Positions 11,001-22,865 of a stretch of DNA of 64,000 nucleotides are shown here, one piece after another; the first letter of the stretch is position 1, and each line of letters opens with the position of its first letter. The stretch covers positions 1,387,501 to 1,451,500 of the forward strand of contig JACCIC010000094.1 in the NCBI GenBank assembly GCA_018907035.1. The letters are read 5' to 3'. The DNA is from Sycobia sp. Sy_11 (taxonomy: Eukaryota; Arthropoda; Insecta; Hymenoptera; Epichrysomallidae). The notes beneath the pieces are model-generated. The model was given only the letters and a program-made list of their open reading frames with translations. It searched no databases and was not told where the DNA came from. The translations under genes and the position numbers were made by a program.

Positions 11001-13600
11001 CGTATATATACATGCAAAACGCGCTTTTTAACACTGACAATTTGCTAAATTTTGTTCAATATATCAACTATATGAATACATCCAAATTAATTTAAGGAGA
11101 GAAAGAATTAAATTTATTCTGACAACGAAACATCCATATGAGGATACCTTCCTTAATCTGGACCAAACTCGCATCGCTCGATTGCCCTGGCTTGAATTGA
11201 GGTTTACCCCGCTCCCCCCTTGATGATAATTCGCTATAATAATTTATCAAAACAAGATCTTGTTAAATCCAAGTCATCGCAAAACAGCCAAACACGTGCT
11301 GAATCGTCGTTATATATTAGCGTATATTGTCAAACTCGCTTTCTAAAGACATCAGTTATATTCTATTACGACTTCTATTCTTTCTGAATTGACAACGTGT
11401 ATTTTTTCTCTCTACGAAACTACAAGGTTGTAGATGTTCAACATGAAATTCCCGCCGCAAGAGCAACCACAGTTCAACCCGATGACATCTGTATATCAAT
11501 GATAAAATCAGTGAGCCGTGACATCCTCTCTTTATGCTATCATGACATTTTCATGTACATTTCTCCTGCTACGGGCATCTTTCTCAAAATCTCGAAAGAT
11601 TATATCTTCTATATAAGAAGACGGCTATAGTCATTATTATTTTTAGTTACGTAATAGGTGATCTTAATGCAAATCGTTTAATAAATTATTACTTTACATT
11701 ATATCATGGTTTTCAGTTTCCTTTAAAAAGTCAGTCGTTCAGAATGGATGGACATATGCAGGCTTTTATATGACATTATATGGAAAAATGTGGATTTTCT
11801 CATCTGATTTGTAAGTGCTGAAGCTTTTCTCGATGAAGGCTATTTTTCTCGGTATAAAAGTTCATTTTTCTTTTTGTATAATTGCAAAAACGCTCTTAAA
11901 ATTTCTATACTAATTTCTACAAAAATTCAGATATTCTAGCTTATATTCTATACAAAGTCACACATTAATCCATTCAGAGAAATTTTGTTACATTTCAAAT
12001 TTTTTGTCGTTGTTAAGTATTATAGCTTCTAATTAATGGAATTAATAAATCTCAGCAAACTTTTAATTATTTATTAGCATCGGTTTTTCTCATTAATTTT
12101 ATCATTCCTTAAGTTTTATGGTTTTTCTAAATTATTAAAGATGAACTAAGAACATGTTTTTTAAAAATCAAAATAAAAATTTACACTATTGACTTTTAGC
12201 AAAGATAATTTCTCAGACATAATTGCGTTTTTCACTGTTTTCATTAAATATACACGTACAATGTATAAATTTTTTACAGTTTCTCATATTCCAAGAACAA
12301 AAATAAATCAACGTGTATCGTTCTCTCTTCCTCTCTCCTTCTCTCTTGCCTCACGATCGAGGTTCATTCACCGTACGTCGCGACGAAGCCTTCGGCCCGT
12401 TTATTCGTTCGGATTATTAAGGCGCAATTCTGGAAACTCCACGCGCGACCATCGTTATACAATGACTAGTAGATATCGAGACTGTACAAAGAAGTATCCA
12501 CGCTTCTACTCGGAACCGTGAAATTTGAATTTAAAATTTTTTTTTCCCCCCCTTTAAAATCTGGCTGCACTGGAAATCCGCGGTCGGCGCTGCGAGATTT
12601 ACGCTCGATTAGATATTGGCGAAGTGATCAAAATGTATAGATTAAGAATATGTATACTCGTTCCTAAATTACGACTTTTCACGCCGTTGCTTGGAGATCG
12701 AAGATATAAGATGATAATCATCATATACATTTAAAATTATACGATTTTAACTATTATAACACCCTGCATCCAGTGACGATATATTTCGTCAGAATGAAGT
12801 CGATTGAAAATTAATCATGTCAGCATATCTCGCCATAGTGACATTCTTATTCATTAATACAAGTTTGAACTTTGAATTTATTGACATTTAGAACATGGCG
12901 AGCATCAAAAATTACACCTCAAGCGTACATAAGTTTTAAATAAATTAGATTATAAATTTAGTTGCAGCCAAATTTGTCCAACACACTGGTCCACACCGCT
13001 CTCGTCGTAAAGCAGTTTTTGGCCAAAAATGGCAGGATCTCAATCGTTCAACTATGATTTCTTTTTTTCCCCAGACTTAGAAAGGAGACGAGAGGAAAAC
13101 GTTTTATCATTGTGTAGGAGGTAAAACAAAATCGCAGAAAGAGCTGAAGAACATCCCGATAAATTCATTTCTGAAATACATTGAATAATAGAAGCATCGT
13201 TTGCACAAATGCGTTCTGGTAAATGGAGAATACTTTGAAAGTGATAAAAAATTTGGTGTAAAAATATTAATAATATAAAGAAATAAAGAAATGATGACGA
13301 ATTTTCCGATTTTTTTTTTTGGATCCCCCCTCTTATTTCTATGTAATCCATAAAGAAGGTTCGTCATTACATAGCGCTTTTCCATTCTATGCACAAAAGT
13401 TATATGCAGCACTGATACCTTTCGTTATGATGTTACATACATATATATAAATTCCTCTTTACAACTTCGCTTACAATATATGTTATATTCATGACATTAT
13501 TTTGACTACTATTTTTGCTTCTCTCATCTCATTATCATTAATTATCAGTTTTTTAAATTAATCTGTATGTTTCCCATAGTTCAACGTATTACCTTTGTTC
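11001..13600. other. AT-rich stretch, no gene recognised
   Basis: There is no long microsatellite and no convincing exon here. Short open frames (11397-11630 plus, 12189-12521 plus, 13052-13412 minus) have no recognisable motifs. T-runs and C-runs adjoin near 12536-12553, and a T-run lies at 13310-13320. Confidence 0.5.
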
Positions 13601-13604
13601 TCTT

Positions 13605-13607
<3 letters not shown>

Positions 13608-13636
<29 letters not shown>
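13608..13636. repeat. (CT)n microsatellite
   Basis: A 29-bp CT run. Confidence 0.96.
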
Positions 13637-13637
<1 letters not shown>

Positions 13638-13799
13638 GAATAAGTCGCTGCTTATAATCCGAGAGCCGCTACAGCTGAAAAACCAATCCCGCGTGTATAC
13701 ATATGTATGTGGCATGCTTTCAGACACGCTCTGATAGATTCGCTCGTGTTCGTTGGTACACGCGCATGCAATTAAATGCATATTTTAACTCTTTCTATA

Positions 13800-13807
<8 letters not shown>

Positions 13808-13850
<43 letters not shown>
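13808..13850. repeat. (TA)n microsatellite
   Basis: A 43-bp AT run, continued after one G by a further short run to about 13860. Confidence 0.97.
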
Positions 13851-13860
<10 letters not shown>

Positions 13861-14199
13861 CCTCCAGAAGACAGAAAGATTTTTAATACTAATAAAATAT
13901 TATGGGAGGCCTCTTTCTATATCACCGAAGACCTTTGTTTTATTCTATATATATATATAGGGATAAACCTTGACGTGAATTAGTATATACATGCAGGTTG
14001 TAAATATATTTATTTATAATCCACTGTGAATTTTCTAATCTGAAGTCATATTGCAACCTGGAACAAGTAAATGATTTATCTAACAGATAAATAATGCTTT
14101 TAATGCGAATATTATAATTGACGCCGGCGTGAAGTAACGGTATAAATGTATAGAGAGAGAGAGAGAGAGAAAAAAATGATGCGCGTTGCAGCACATATG

Positions 14200-17100
14200 C
14201 CTATAAACACTTGATCAAATGATAATTATCGCCTTTGAAACAGTCTTATTCACTTATAGATACAACTATGTCAGTATTTTTTCAATAAGCATATATACGT
14301 ACTAAAATAAAGAGTAAATTTTCAACGATAGCTGTACTTGCGGACATTGTAACTTATTTGTTACATAGAAGAACAAAGTAGGAGCTGCTGTAGAAAACTA
14401 AGAGGACTGTTTGAATTTTTCGGGCTGTATTTGCTTTTTCGCCTTTCCATTGGCATTTGTCGGAATATCGATGCACTTGTCAGGAATTTGCGCGTTGTGT
14501 TAGATAATTTCTAATAATTTTGCAAATAATCTAATAAAGATTACAATGCTTAATAAAAAAAAAAGATAATTTCTATTAAATTTTATTAGAAAAAAAAATG
14601 GAATAAACTACATAGGGATGTTCTCGAAGAAATGACATTTTATAAATTTTGAAGGAGACGTCGAAGATGGAAAGATCCCCGGAGGACGCCCTATGAGACA
14701 ACGGTAACGGACTATAAAAAATGACTTTGAGCGATCGTCGAAATGCATTTAGAGATGTTGTTGCACGTAGTACCTGAATTTTTTGACTCGTACAGATCGA
14801 CGTATGAAATCCAAAGCAGCATATGGTTGCAGTACTTGGAACTCGAATGGGAACCTGCTTTTCCAATACAGTACACCAATATGCCTTCGTAAGCCAACAG
14901 TTTGCACAATGTTTATATGGGACGTCGCTCATTTCTGTCGAAGCGATGATTAATTGAAAAAATACACGCGATTACGCTCGTAACGATCGCAAGCAACGTT
15001 AATTTATTGGATGGAAAAAGCTCTTCGAAGCCGAATTTTTATTATTGCACGCGAGAAGGTTTCGATGCGATCAGCGTTCAAACGTCGCGGACGAGTCGTA
15101 AATCGTCGCTTAGTTTCGGGAAGCGATTAAAACTAACACCGGAATCCCTCGAAGTTTTTGTCATTTAACGAATTATACCGCGCAGTACGGCTCTTCCAAC
15201 GCTTTTTACGATGCGCCGCAAAAATCTGCCATTTCCGTGGAAAATTATTTTTTCGTTGTTGAAAATACGAAAATATCAGTGTGCTACGTTGTCGCGAGCT
15301 GCCCCAGGCCCGCTCGTCGGCTCGCGCGCATTCCCAATTTCGCCACGAGGGCCGATCGTCGCAACGATTCGGCTTCTCGACACAAAAGCGCCGCATACGA
15401 CACGTCTCGATATTATGATCCCTGTTCGATCGAAATTCGAACGAGGCGCGTAATTTCGCGTGATTTCCGTGGCGCCGTTCGTGCCACCAGGATCGGTCCA
15501 CCGTTGAACTGTACACTAGGGTTGAAAAATTTTTCATGCTCGAGCAACGTAACGAGTTGAAATGCTCGGACGCGTCTATGGAAAAATGCCAGTCATGATT
15601 AAAACCGGTTATACGACAATGCGCTGAATCGAATGGTTAGATTTGAACCATGGGAAAAAAAGTACTCTGTGAACATTAAAGTGACTGCTGAACCACGCGC
15701 AGTTTGAAAATTTCCAGGACGATTTCAATAAAATAAAGACAATTAATTATTTTCGATAGAAGGTATTGATTGTTAACGGAATAATTTTCACCGGCTCTAA
15801 AACGACGATTTTCACGCTCGATAAGTGACGGCAGAGCGTTAAAAATGAACGAATCATCGATGGTTATAGGTAGGTGGTACCACATGGAAAGTCAGAATTG
15901 GACCGTATGAATCCCACAGTTAATGGAATATATAGTCCGAATATTATATTGAAATAAAGATTTTTTTAACAAAATTTCAATGTGAAATATAAAGTTTTTT
16001 GGTTTAATTTACCTCCACGACAAGAGATGGAGAAGTCTTTACGTTAAAAAATGACTAAAAGCACGCGAATTCTTAATTTATTCGACAAAAAAAATCTTGA
16101 TCAACCGAAGAAATGTTTTCCCCTATCAATTTATTAATGACGTCCCGTTTATCTCTTCTTTTATATAAAAGTATTCTGCTTACAAAACCTAACTAGTCCT
16201 GCACCATATATACATTCGACAAACATAGTTTTCTCCTCCGGACCGCAAAAAAAAATCTCGACACGCACGAAACGCCGTCTTTCGAAAGATACATTTTTAG
16301 ATTGTCCCATTAGCATCGCGGAACGGCCCGGTACGATTGAGATGTGCGCTTAAAAAAAAAAAAAAAAAAAAAACTAAAAAATAAAACAAAGAATAGCAAA
16401 AAAACCTTTTCCTATCGACGGCGCATACCGATATTTAAACTTTTGAAAAGCGAAACGAGGTTTTAAAGGTCTTTTGCACGTAATTTAAAAGATTCCACAA
16501 GTATGTCATCAACGGCTTTCTATATTACCTTGTGTAGGCACTTTTTTTTATACGCCCACCGTGGGACGGAAGATTATAAACCCCTAACTTATCGAGGTGC
16601 ATCACTGGTTTGACTGCTAAACGAAAAAGTATTTTTCAAGAAAATTTATAAGAAAAAAATATTGCCTCGCGCCAGTCAAAATTTTCAGGATATATTAGCT
16701 TATATAATTGATGCGTCCATAAGATCTATTTTCTTTCTATATAAAATAATTCAGTTTTCATTTGATATTTTGGCGTTTCACTAAAAAAAATTAAAAAAAA
16801 AAAACAGTTAAACCAAATGTGATTTTGTATAAGATTGCGTATAAAAGACTGAAATTTTTAAAAATATCACGAATCAACTAAACGAGATTCGTCAAAATAC
16901 CTGGTAGTTTTCTCGAATCATAGCAATAATATATTATAGAAAATGAAATGTTTATAATGGAAATTTCGATAAAACCCCGTATAATTTAAAAAAAAAACCA
17001 GAATTAAAACTTGAAAATAATAGTAGACACCGTTTGTTAGAGGTACGATTATTTATTCAAAAGATGCTCGGACGTTCGGTTTCCTACTCGGATATATTTA

Positions 17101-17250
17101 TGAACTTCTGATATACCAAGAAAAAAGTCTACAATATACTTGGGACTTTGGCTGTAAAACGATTAACTTCTTTATATTTGTCAAAAGCTAAAAGAGCTGC
17201 TGTAGATTGTTAAAATTAATGGGCAGGCGACACCTCTTTGTAATTAATCA
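14200..17250. other. AT-rich stretch, no gene recognised
   Basis: The stretch holds many short A- and T-runs, including the long A-run at 16352-16373. Two open frames not built on simple repeats lie here (minus-strand 14576-14932, 118 codons; minus-strand 15133-15537, 134 codons, with overlapping plus-strand frames). I recognise no domain in either, and frames are open on both strands at 15.2-15.5 kb, which argues against coding. Confidence 0.5.
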
Positions 17251-17449
17251 GAATTTTTTTTTTGATACAAAAGGAAACAGTCAAATTTTTATATCAGTTG
17301 GAGATAATCAATAGTCGGGATTATTTTCTTTGTTTTTTTTTTTTATCAATCGTTCCTTACTCAACGCCGAGGAACAAAAGCCAAGAAAACCGAAATGAAA
17401 ATCACAGAACTTTCCCTATTGCTTCCGATCTCGCCGCCCGAAACTTTTC

Positions 17450-17800
17450 CCCGGTCGTACTCCAGGGGCGACGGTGGCGGGGAGGGGGGGGGAGTATGTC
17501 GAAAATGAGAAATGCCGCGTGCGACGCGTTCATAGTGCTCACGGGCGAGCTCGGTGATTAACGTCGAATTTCACTGATATACCTATAGATGCACCTCTCT
17601 CTCTCTCTCTCTTTCTCTCTCTCCTCCTCCTTCTATGGGCGCGCGCGTGCGACCGAGTTGCCCGTCGTTATTAGCAGGCGCCCGGAATCGTGGAAGGGGC
17701 GGGGCGGGGGGGGAGTGAGGGGGTCAACGAAAGTTTATACCTCGAGTCCGCGTCCGCGGCGAGGGCGCGAGCGCGGCTGCGCGCCGCGTCGCGTCGTTGC
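17450..17800. other. GC-rich patch with G-runs
   Basis: Two G-run clusters lie on the plus strand: near 17470-17491 and at 17696-17722. The second has four or more runs of at least four G, separated by one to four bases, which satisfies the usual quadruplex pattern. A CT tract lies between them (17595-17623). Open frames here are low-complexity. Confidence 0.55.
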
Positions 17801-18038
17801 CGAGCGAGAGGAGAATTTGGGTATAGTTGTAAAGCATCGAATTTATGGAAACGTCCTTCGGATTCGAGATGTTTTATCGCTGCCAAGCCGCTCACGATAT
17901 AAGGAGCCTTAGAGAAATTTATCGCGCGCGAATGAAATTTACATTTTTATCGCCATGTAGCGCAACTCGCGCGCGCGCACATACGATGCTGACTTTAGGC
18001 TTCCCGAGGAGGCACTTTGGGCGGGCAGTCTCGATATA

Positions 18039-18041
<3 letters not shown>

Positions 18042-18094
<53 letters not shown>
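18042..18094. repeat. (TA)n microsatellite
   Basis: A 53-bp AT run. Confidence 0.98.
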
Positions 18095-18097
<3 letters not shown>

Positions 18098-18163
18098 CAT
18101 ATATACATATACTTACTATTATACTTGTTGCGGGTAAATTATTAATCGCAGGCCTAACGAAGG

Positions 18164-18192
18164 TTCACTCACCTGTAACAAGAAAAATCAAA
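18164..18192 (-). promoter_or_regulatory. Candidate zero-length-exon (recursive) splice site
   Basis: Read on the minus strand, a pyrimidine-rich TTTTTCTTGTTACAG is followed directly by GTGAGTG, so a good 3' splice acceptor abuts a good 5' splice donor at the boundary 18173/18172. In insects such juxtaposed sites mark recursive splice points in very long introns. If real, a host gene would be transcribed leftward across this window. A chance match in 64 kb is quite possible, and it could instead be a decoy. Confidence 0.25.
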
Positions 18193-18285
18193 TGCGTTCG
18201 TCATTATTTTGGTTCATTGTGAAATTAAAACTATATATTATTATTAAAACACGAACAATTGTTATTAAATATAATACTTAAACAA

Positions 18286-18336
<51 letters not shown>
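18286..18336. repeat. (CA)n-(TA)n compound microsatellite
   Basis: A short CA run (18286-18296) passes directly into a 41-bp AT run. Confidence 0.97.
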
Positions 18337-18339
<3 letters not shown>

Positions 18340-18489
18340 ATATTTGTTAAGCAGCTAAACACAAAACATATTTATATATCTTTTTTTTTGTATGATTTAA
18401 TTGTATGATATATGTATAAAATTCGCAACGATTCATACGCGAACTCGACGGCTTCTGAATTCATTAAATATTGCCGGTTCTTTGATCGT

Positions 18490-18890
18490 TCGACCCCCCC
18501 CCCCCTCCACCGCGCCTACGTCAATGACGACGCGGATGGTTCAAGCTGCTCAAATGAGCGTAAAATGCATCCAAGTATATATATATAAATGTACATATAC
18601 TTTCAGTAAGTCCGCACAATTATTACGCGCTACAATTGAGCGACACGCGCGCCCGCGCGCGTAAACACGCGATCAGAGAGCGACGACGCGGTCGGCGCGG
18701 GGGGGGGAGGGGAGGATGGGTGCAAAGAAAGAGGGGCAACAACAGTAATAGAGCACGTGGGAGGTGCGGCGCGCTTCCGAGTCTCTCGAGGAACGAGCGC
18801 ATCGGGCGGCCGCGGCACTTTTGCGCGGCTTCGTGTGTGTCTGCGCGCGCGCGAAGACGCTCTCCGCATACACAGCACTCCGTCTCTCTC
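18490..18890. other. GC-rich patch with C-run and G-runs
   Basis: The patch begins with a C-run of about twelve bases (18494-18505) and includes a G-run block at 18698-18720, together with CG-alternating runs near 18646-18662 and 18842-18853. Overlapping frames on both strands (18623-19061) are low-complexity and Arg-rich. Confidence 0.5.
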
Positions 18891-18942
18891 CATCGAAATG
18901 AGGTCGAAAAGATGAAAAGGGAGAATGCGTGCTCGCGTCGGC

Positions 18943-18945
<3 letters not shown>

Positions 18946-18983
<38 letters not shown>
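18946..18983. repeat. (GA)n microsatellite
   Basis: A 38-bp GA run. Confidence 0.97.
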
Positions 18984-18985
<2 letters not shown>

Positions 18986-19404
18986 GTGTATTCGCAAATT
19001 TAGCTCGGCCATGAATCCCGCTCGGCTCTATACGATTGAGCTTCGTCCACGTACACTTTAGATTTCGGTTTAATATTATTATTATCTTTATTATTTCTGT
19101 CCCCTACTTTAAACTTAATTTTTTTTTTCTTTTTAATCAATAATCCTCGCTTCGCAATTTTTTCTTTCTGTCTTGTAATTTCTTTTTTCTTTCGAATTAC
19201 AGCCATACTCCAATATTTCAATTTAATGAAGCCGACGCGCCAAGACACCCGCTCAATAACACTTCATTGCGCGCAATTAAGCTCTTTTTTTTGTATCTTC
19301 GCCTTTACCGATGTCGTTTCTGTTTCTCTCCCTCTCCCCCCTCTCTCTCACTCTATCTCTCTCTCTCTCGATCGGGCTTTTTTTGCTGGTAACGTCTGCC
19401 TTGC

Positions 19405-19422
19405 ATATATATATATATATAT
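19405..19422. repeat. Short (TA)n microsatellite
   Basis: An 18-bp AT run, downstream of imperfect CT repeats (19326-19370). Confidence 0.9.
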
Positions 19423-20085
19423 CACGAGGGCATCGGGCAATGAAACGGTCTAAAACGTATCTCGCGGCGCGGCGTCCGCAAGAGGCTCTCACAACTATTC
19501 TGTTATGGTCCAGCAGCCTTGACACAAAGTTTATTTTTATAACGTTGGGTTTTCGCGCGAATTTATTCTTCCTTTTTTTTTACGCCGCCGTTATTGCGCT
19601 CCTACCGAATAGCGATAATATCGTCCACTACATATGAACGTGTGGATAGATGAAGACGAATGAAAAATATTGTTGAAGAACACGAATTTGTTTAAACGAT
19701 CGCTCAATACGCCGAAGGTGTGTCGCTGGTATCGCGAAATTATCACGATTTCTGTGTGAAAAATTAGACGATATTTTCATTATATAATCGTCAAATTATT
19801 ACTCTATATGTATATCGTGCGTGTGTGCCGAATTTCAAAATTAAAATCAGCGAGAAATTGGCAAATTTGTGAATGCCCCAAACGAATGGATTAATTAAGA
19901 ATGAATTTCAAGGGCCGGAAACAATCCACTTGTTTTATTTTATTATTTTGTTATTTTGCTTCTTTTTTCTCATTACAAAATGAACGGACGTTTCGATTCA
20001 TTTTTCATTCATTGATAAAAACTTACGATCAGCATTTTCGACGAGGTGCGCGCATTATGCGCAATATGATCTTTCTTTTACAAAG

Positions 20086-20087
<2 letters not shown>

Positions 20088-20144
<57 letters not shown>
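20088..20144. repeat. (TA)n microsatellite
   Basis: A 57-bp AT run. Confidence 0.98.
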
Positions 20145-20148
<4 letters not shown>

Positions 20149-20412
20149 CTAAGTGTATAGACAAAACTAACCGGAAAAAGTATTGTTTTGTATTTACGAG
20201 GCGTTTCTTCGGTCGTCTACATTAAAATTCCGACGTACATTTTCAAAACAAATATTTAATTTTGGTTCGTAATGTAGGAGAGCGTAAAAGCCATTGAACT
20301 TGTGAATCCGTATAGTATGTACGCATTGAAAACGATCGTAATCTTTTCCCATAACCTCGCACCGCGAGTCCGAATTTTCGTTGTGCCATTTAGTTCAACG
20401 ATCGAGTGAACA

Positions 20413-20418
<6 letters not shown>

Positions 20419-20468
<50 letters not shown>
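20419..20468. repeat. (TA)n microsatellite
   Basis: A 50-bp AT run. Confidence 0.98.
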
Positions 20469-20471
<3 letters not shown>

Positions 20472-21460
20472 AATCGATTAAGATCGATTTATTACTAAAG
20501 CTCCGTGCTGACTATTTAAGGAAGTTACGTACTTTTTATTTCACGGTTAAATGGCATTTGTAATAATTATTTTTCAGCAACGTCGCAAATTACAGGCCGA
20601 TGATGCAAGCTTCGAACTCGTGACCGGATCGAAACCTTGATATTAATGGCTTTATCTTTATCCAAGCAGGTTGGGTAAAATTGACGAAACCAGATTTTTT
20701 TTTATTCTTCCTGAAATTAACGCCGACTCGAGCTCTATCTTTAAATTTTACTGATCTGTCGATTATAATTTGAATTATTTTTGCCCTCGATATTGCGAGA
20801 ATTTCAAGTTACGGTAGTTCGAGCGCGATGCCCGAGTGGTAACCTTATACCACAACAATAAATGTTCTTGGATTTTTTTATATAAACTGTAATGTACATA
20901 AAACTTCGTGCAACAATCTTTGCCAATTATTTCCAATTCTTCAATCATTTTATATTTATTTTCCGTAACTGTCAGAATGAACCCTAAATGATGAAAATAT
21001 TGAAATTTCTAACAGAGATATAGAACATCATTTTTTTTAATCGTAACTTTAAAATATATACTATTAATACTTAGTTTTTTTATACAAACAATTAACTGAC
21101 AGTTTTGAAAAAAGGATGAAATGCCATATCCCTAGATATATTAGCCATATAAAACAAGTATTATTTTAAAATTGATTTTTCGCAATGGGTCTACCGGCAA
21201 CTCCCGTTGATTTCTTTTCTTCAAAATATCTAATTATGCCTTACAAATTAGTGAAGACTGCGACTCCAGGTACTTCTTAGTCGATTCGCGTTAATTAAAT
21301 TTAAAATCAGTTTTAAAACGTTTAAGCAATCGATATGTACACGAAAAGATCTCCGGGCAAATAGCTATATATGCATATATATTTATACTCAATTCTCGAA
21401 CCTGGCTATAGAAATATAGATGAAACGTCACTACAGTAGCCGAAGTTGCTGCCAGTTCTT
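20469..21460. other. AT-rich stretch, no gene recognised
   Basis: No gene is recognised. A short segment at 20827-20844 (GATGCCCGAGTGGTAACC) resembles the D-arm/A-box portion of a tRNA-Ser or tRNA-Leu gene, but no B-box follows at the expected distance, so it is at best a SINE or tRNA fragment. Confidence 0.4.
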
Positions 21461-21470
21461 CTTCACGCAC

Positions 21471-21472
<2 letters not shown>

Positions 21473-21509
<37 letters not shown>
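21473..21509. repeat. (TA)n microsatellite
   Basis: A 37-bp AT run at the left edge of a GC-rich patch. Confidence 0.97.
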
Positions 21510-21512
<3 letters not shown>

Positions 21513-22077
21513 ACATATGCGACATAAACCCCCTCCCCCCGTTCGCGAATCTCGCGCGTCGAATATTACAAGCGATTCCGACGCGCCTACGACTCCGCGA
21601 TCGCGCGCGCGAGCGGCGGGCACTGACCTCTCTCTCGCGGGATAGCTGCGCGACAAGTGTCTCCACCACCACGCCCCGCGATATCGCGTTTCAAGAGCCG
21701 CGCGGGAAAAAGGATGGGGAAAATTCCGGGCGAAAACTCGTGGCCGTATGGTGTGGACCCTAGGCTTACGATGGGTGTACGATGCGCGCACTTGACTCCC
21801 GCCTGGTAGGCGAGGCCTCGAGGTATGCAGTGCCTGACAAGATGGATTTTCATTCGATCCCCTTGAAATCCGACAACAGTCGATTAATAATTCTGGCGTC
21901 GAGCGGAAAATTTCGGGATATTCGATTGAACTTTCGATATTTTCTTTGATCCGTGAAAATACCGTTTTTTCAATGGATTTCAAAATATTATTATTTTTTC
22001 ATATAAGCCATTAAGAGCAGCTTCATTCAAGCAGTCGACCGCTAATTTATTAAATAAAGTTCGTGGCAAGGTGGGAG

Positions 22078-22512
22078 GAAATCGAAAATTCAAGATTTGC
22101 GCACAAGTTAAACGAATGCAGCGACAGCGTCGGAAGATGCGTAAAGTAATGGAGTTGCGTGTTCGAACATAGGGAATTGGGAATACCCGATCGCAGTCTA
22201 TCGGTGACTAAACGGTCGTCCGACAAACAGAGGTAAAGGGGCTGCAAAGGCGCCGAAAAACTCCGAAGACAATAACCCGATAACGACAACGCTCTTGCAA
22301 TAAGTCGGCCGGTTTCGGAGCTGCGGCGTTGCCGGGCCTCCTTGTTTACGATCTCTGCTCGAAGCTTTGCGCGCGCGCGCACGCGCCGAGCAATGTGGCG
22401 CAGTGGTCGCCAACTAAAAATACAGAGCTGTCCCCGTTGCGGCCGAGCCGTCCCTCGCGAGAATTCATTGACCACGATTGCGGATCGTCGCGTACGGCTA
22501 CCTGAAAAAAAA
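22078..22512 (-). repeat. Interspersed repeat family 1, copy B
   Basis: The reverse complement of this segment is almost identical to 2961-3361 (copy A) for more than 300 bp. Its left part, from GAAATCGAAAATTCAAG at 22078, is shared in the same orientation with copy C at 37278. The right end, on the minus strand, is an eight-T run followed by CAGGTA, matching the end of copy A. Inside, 22396-22406 reads TGGCGCAGTGG, a fit to a tRNA-type A-box, though no B-box is evident nearby. A 71-codon minus-strand frame (22198-22413) has the same translation as the frame in copy A. Family identity is unknown. Confidence 0.85.
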
Positions 22513-22628
22513 GAGCCGCCCCGATGCGCAATCCGGCCAATGATCGTCGCGGGATGGTTCGCTCGAGGAAGTGGGAAAGAGAGCGAAAGAGCGTACGAAT
22601 GAACTCGGGAATTTCTCGTGGGAGTCTT

Positions 22629-22660
22629 GTGTGTGTGTGTGCGTGTGTGTGCGCGTGTGC
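22629..22660. repeat. (GT)n / (GC)(GT) tract
   Basis: GT repeats interrupted by GC steps. The alternating purine-pyrimidine sequence can adopt Z-DNA. Confidence 0.85.
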
Positions 22661-22739
22661 GTATGTACACGGACCCCAGGCTCGCACTCTCTGGCGAGCT
22701 TTTGCGCAACGAGAAAAGTTATATGAGCGCGTAATCAAT

Positions 22740-22865
22740 TCAGCGATAGGAGCGACTTCCGGCGCGGGCGGGCGGGCGGGCGCGAGCGGCCCGCGAGAAT
22801 TATAAGCGTCGGAGCCCGGGTCTCGTCATCGCAGCGGCGGCGGCGGCAGTGGCGGCGCGTTAATT
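22740..22865 (+). promoter_or_regulatory. Possible GC-rich promoter region
   Basis: A GGGC array (22763-22781, GC-box-like) lies about 20 bp upstream of an AT-rich TATA-like word (AATTATAAG near 22798-22806), followed by a (CGG)n-rich block at 22833-22858. The layout resembles a core promoter. No convincing first exon or initiator follows, so this is a weak call; it may just be another GC-rich patch. Confidence 0.2.

Noticed and set aside
14576..14932. 118-codon minus-strand frame, Cys-containing start
   Set aside because: I could not match it to any domain, an overlapping frame exists in another phase, and it lacks gene context. A protein search would settle it.
20820..20865. tRNA-Ser/Leu-like segment
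   Set aside because: Only the A-box/D-arm part is present; no anticodon arm, B-box or acceptor pairing follows.
21291..21983. 230-codon minus-strand open frame, the longest in the window
   Set aside because: It contains a Tyr-Ile block from a (TA)n tract and Arg-rich low-complexity sequence from GC-rich DNA; frames are open on the opposite strand too.
22050..22709. 219-codon minus-strand open frame
   Set aside because: It starts in a GT tract and is mostly repeat copy B; treated as a repeat, with the shared short frame reported separately.
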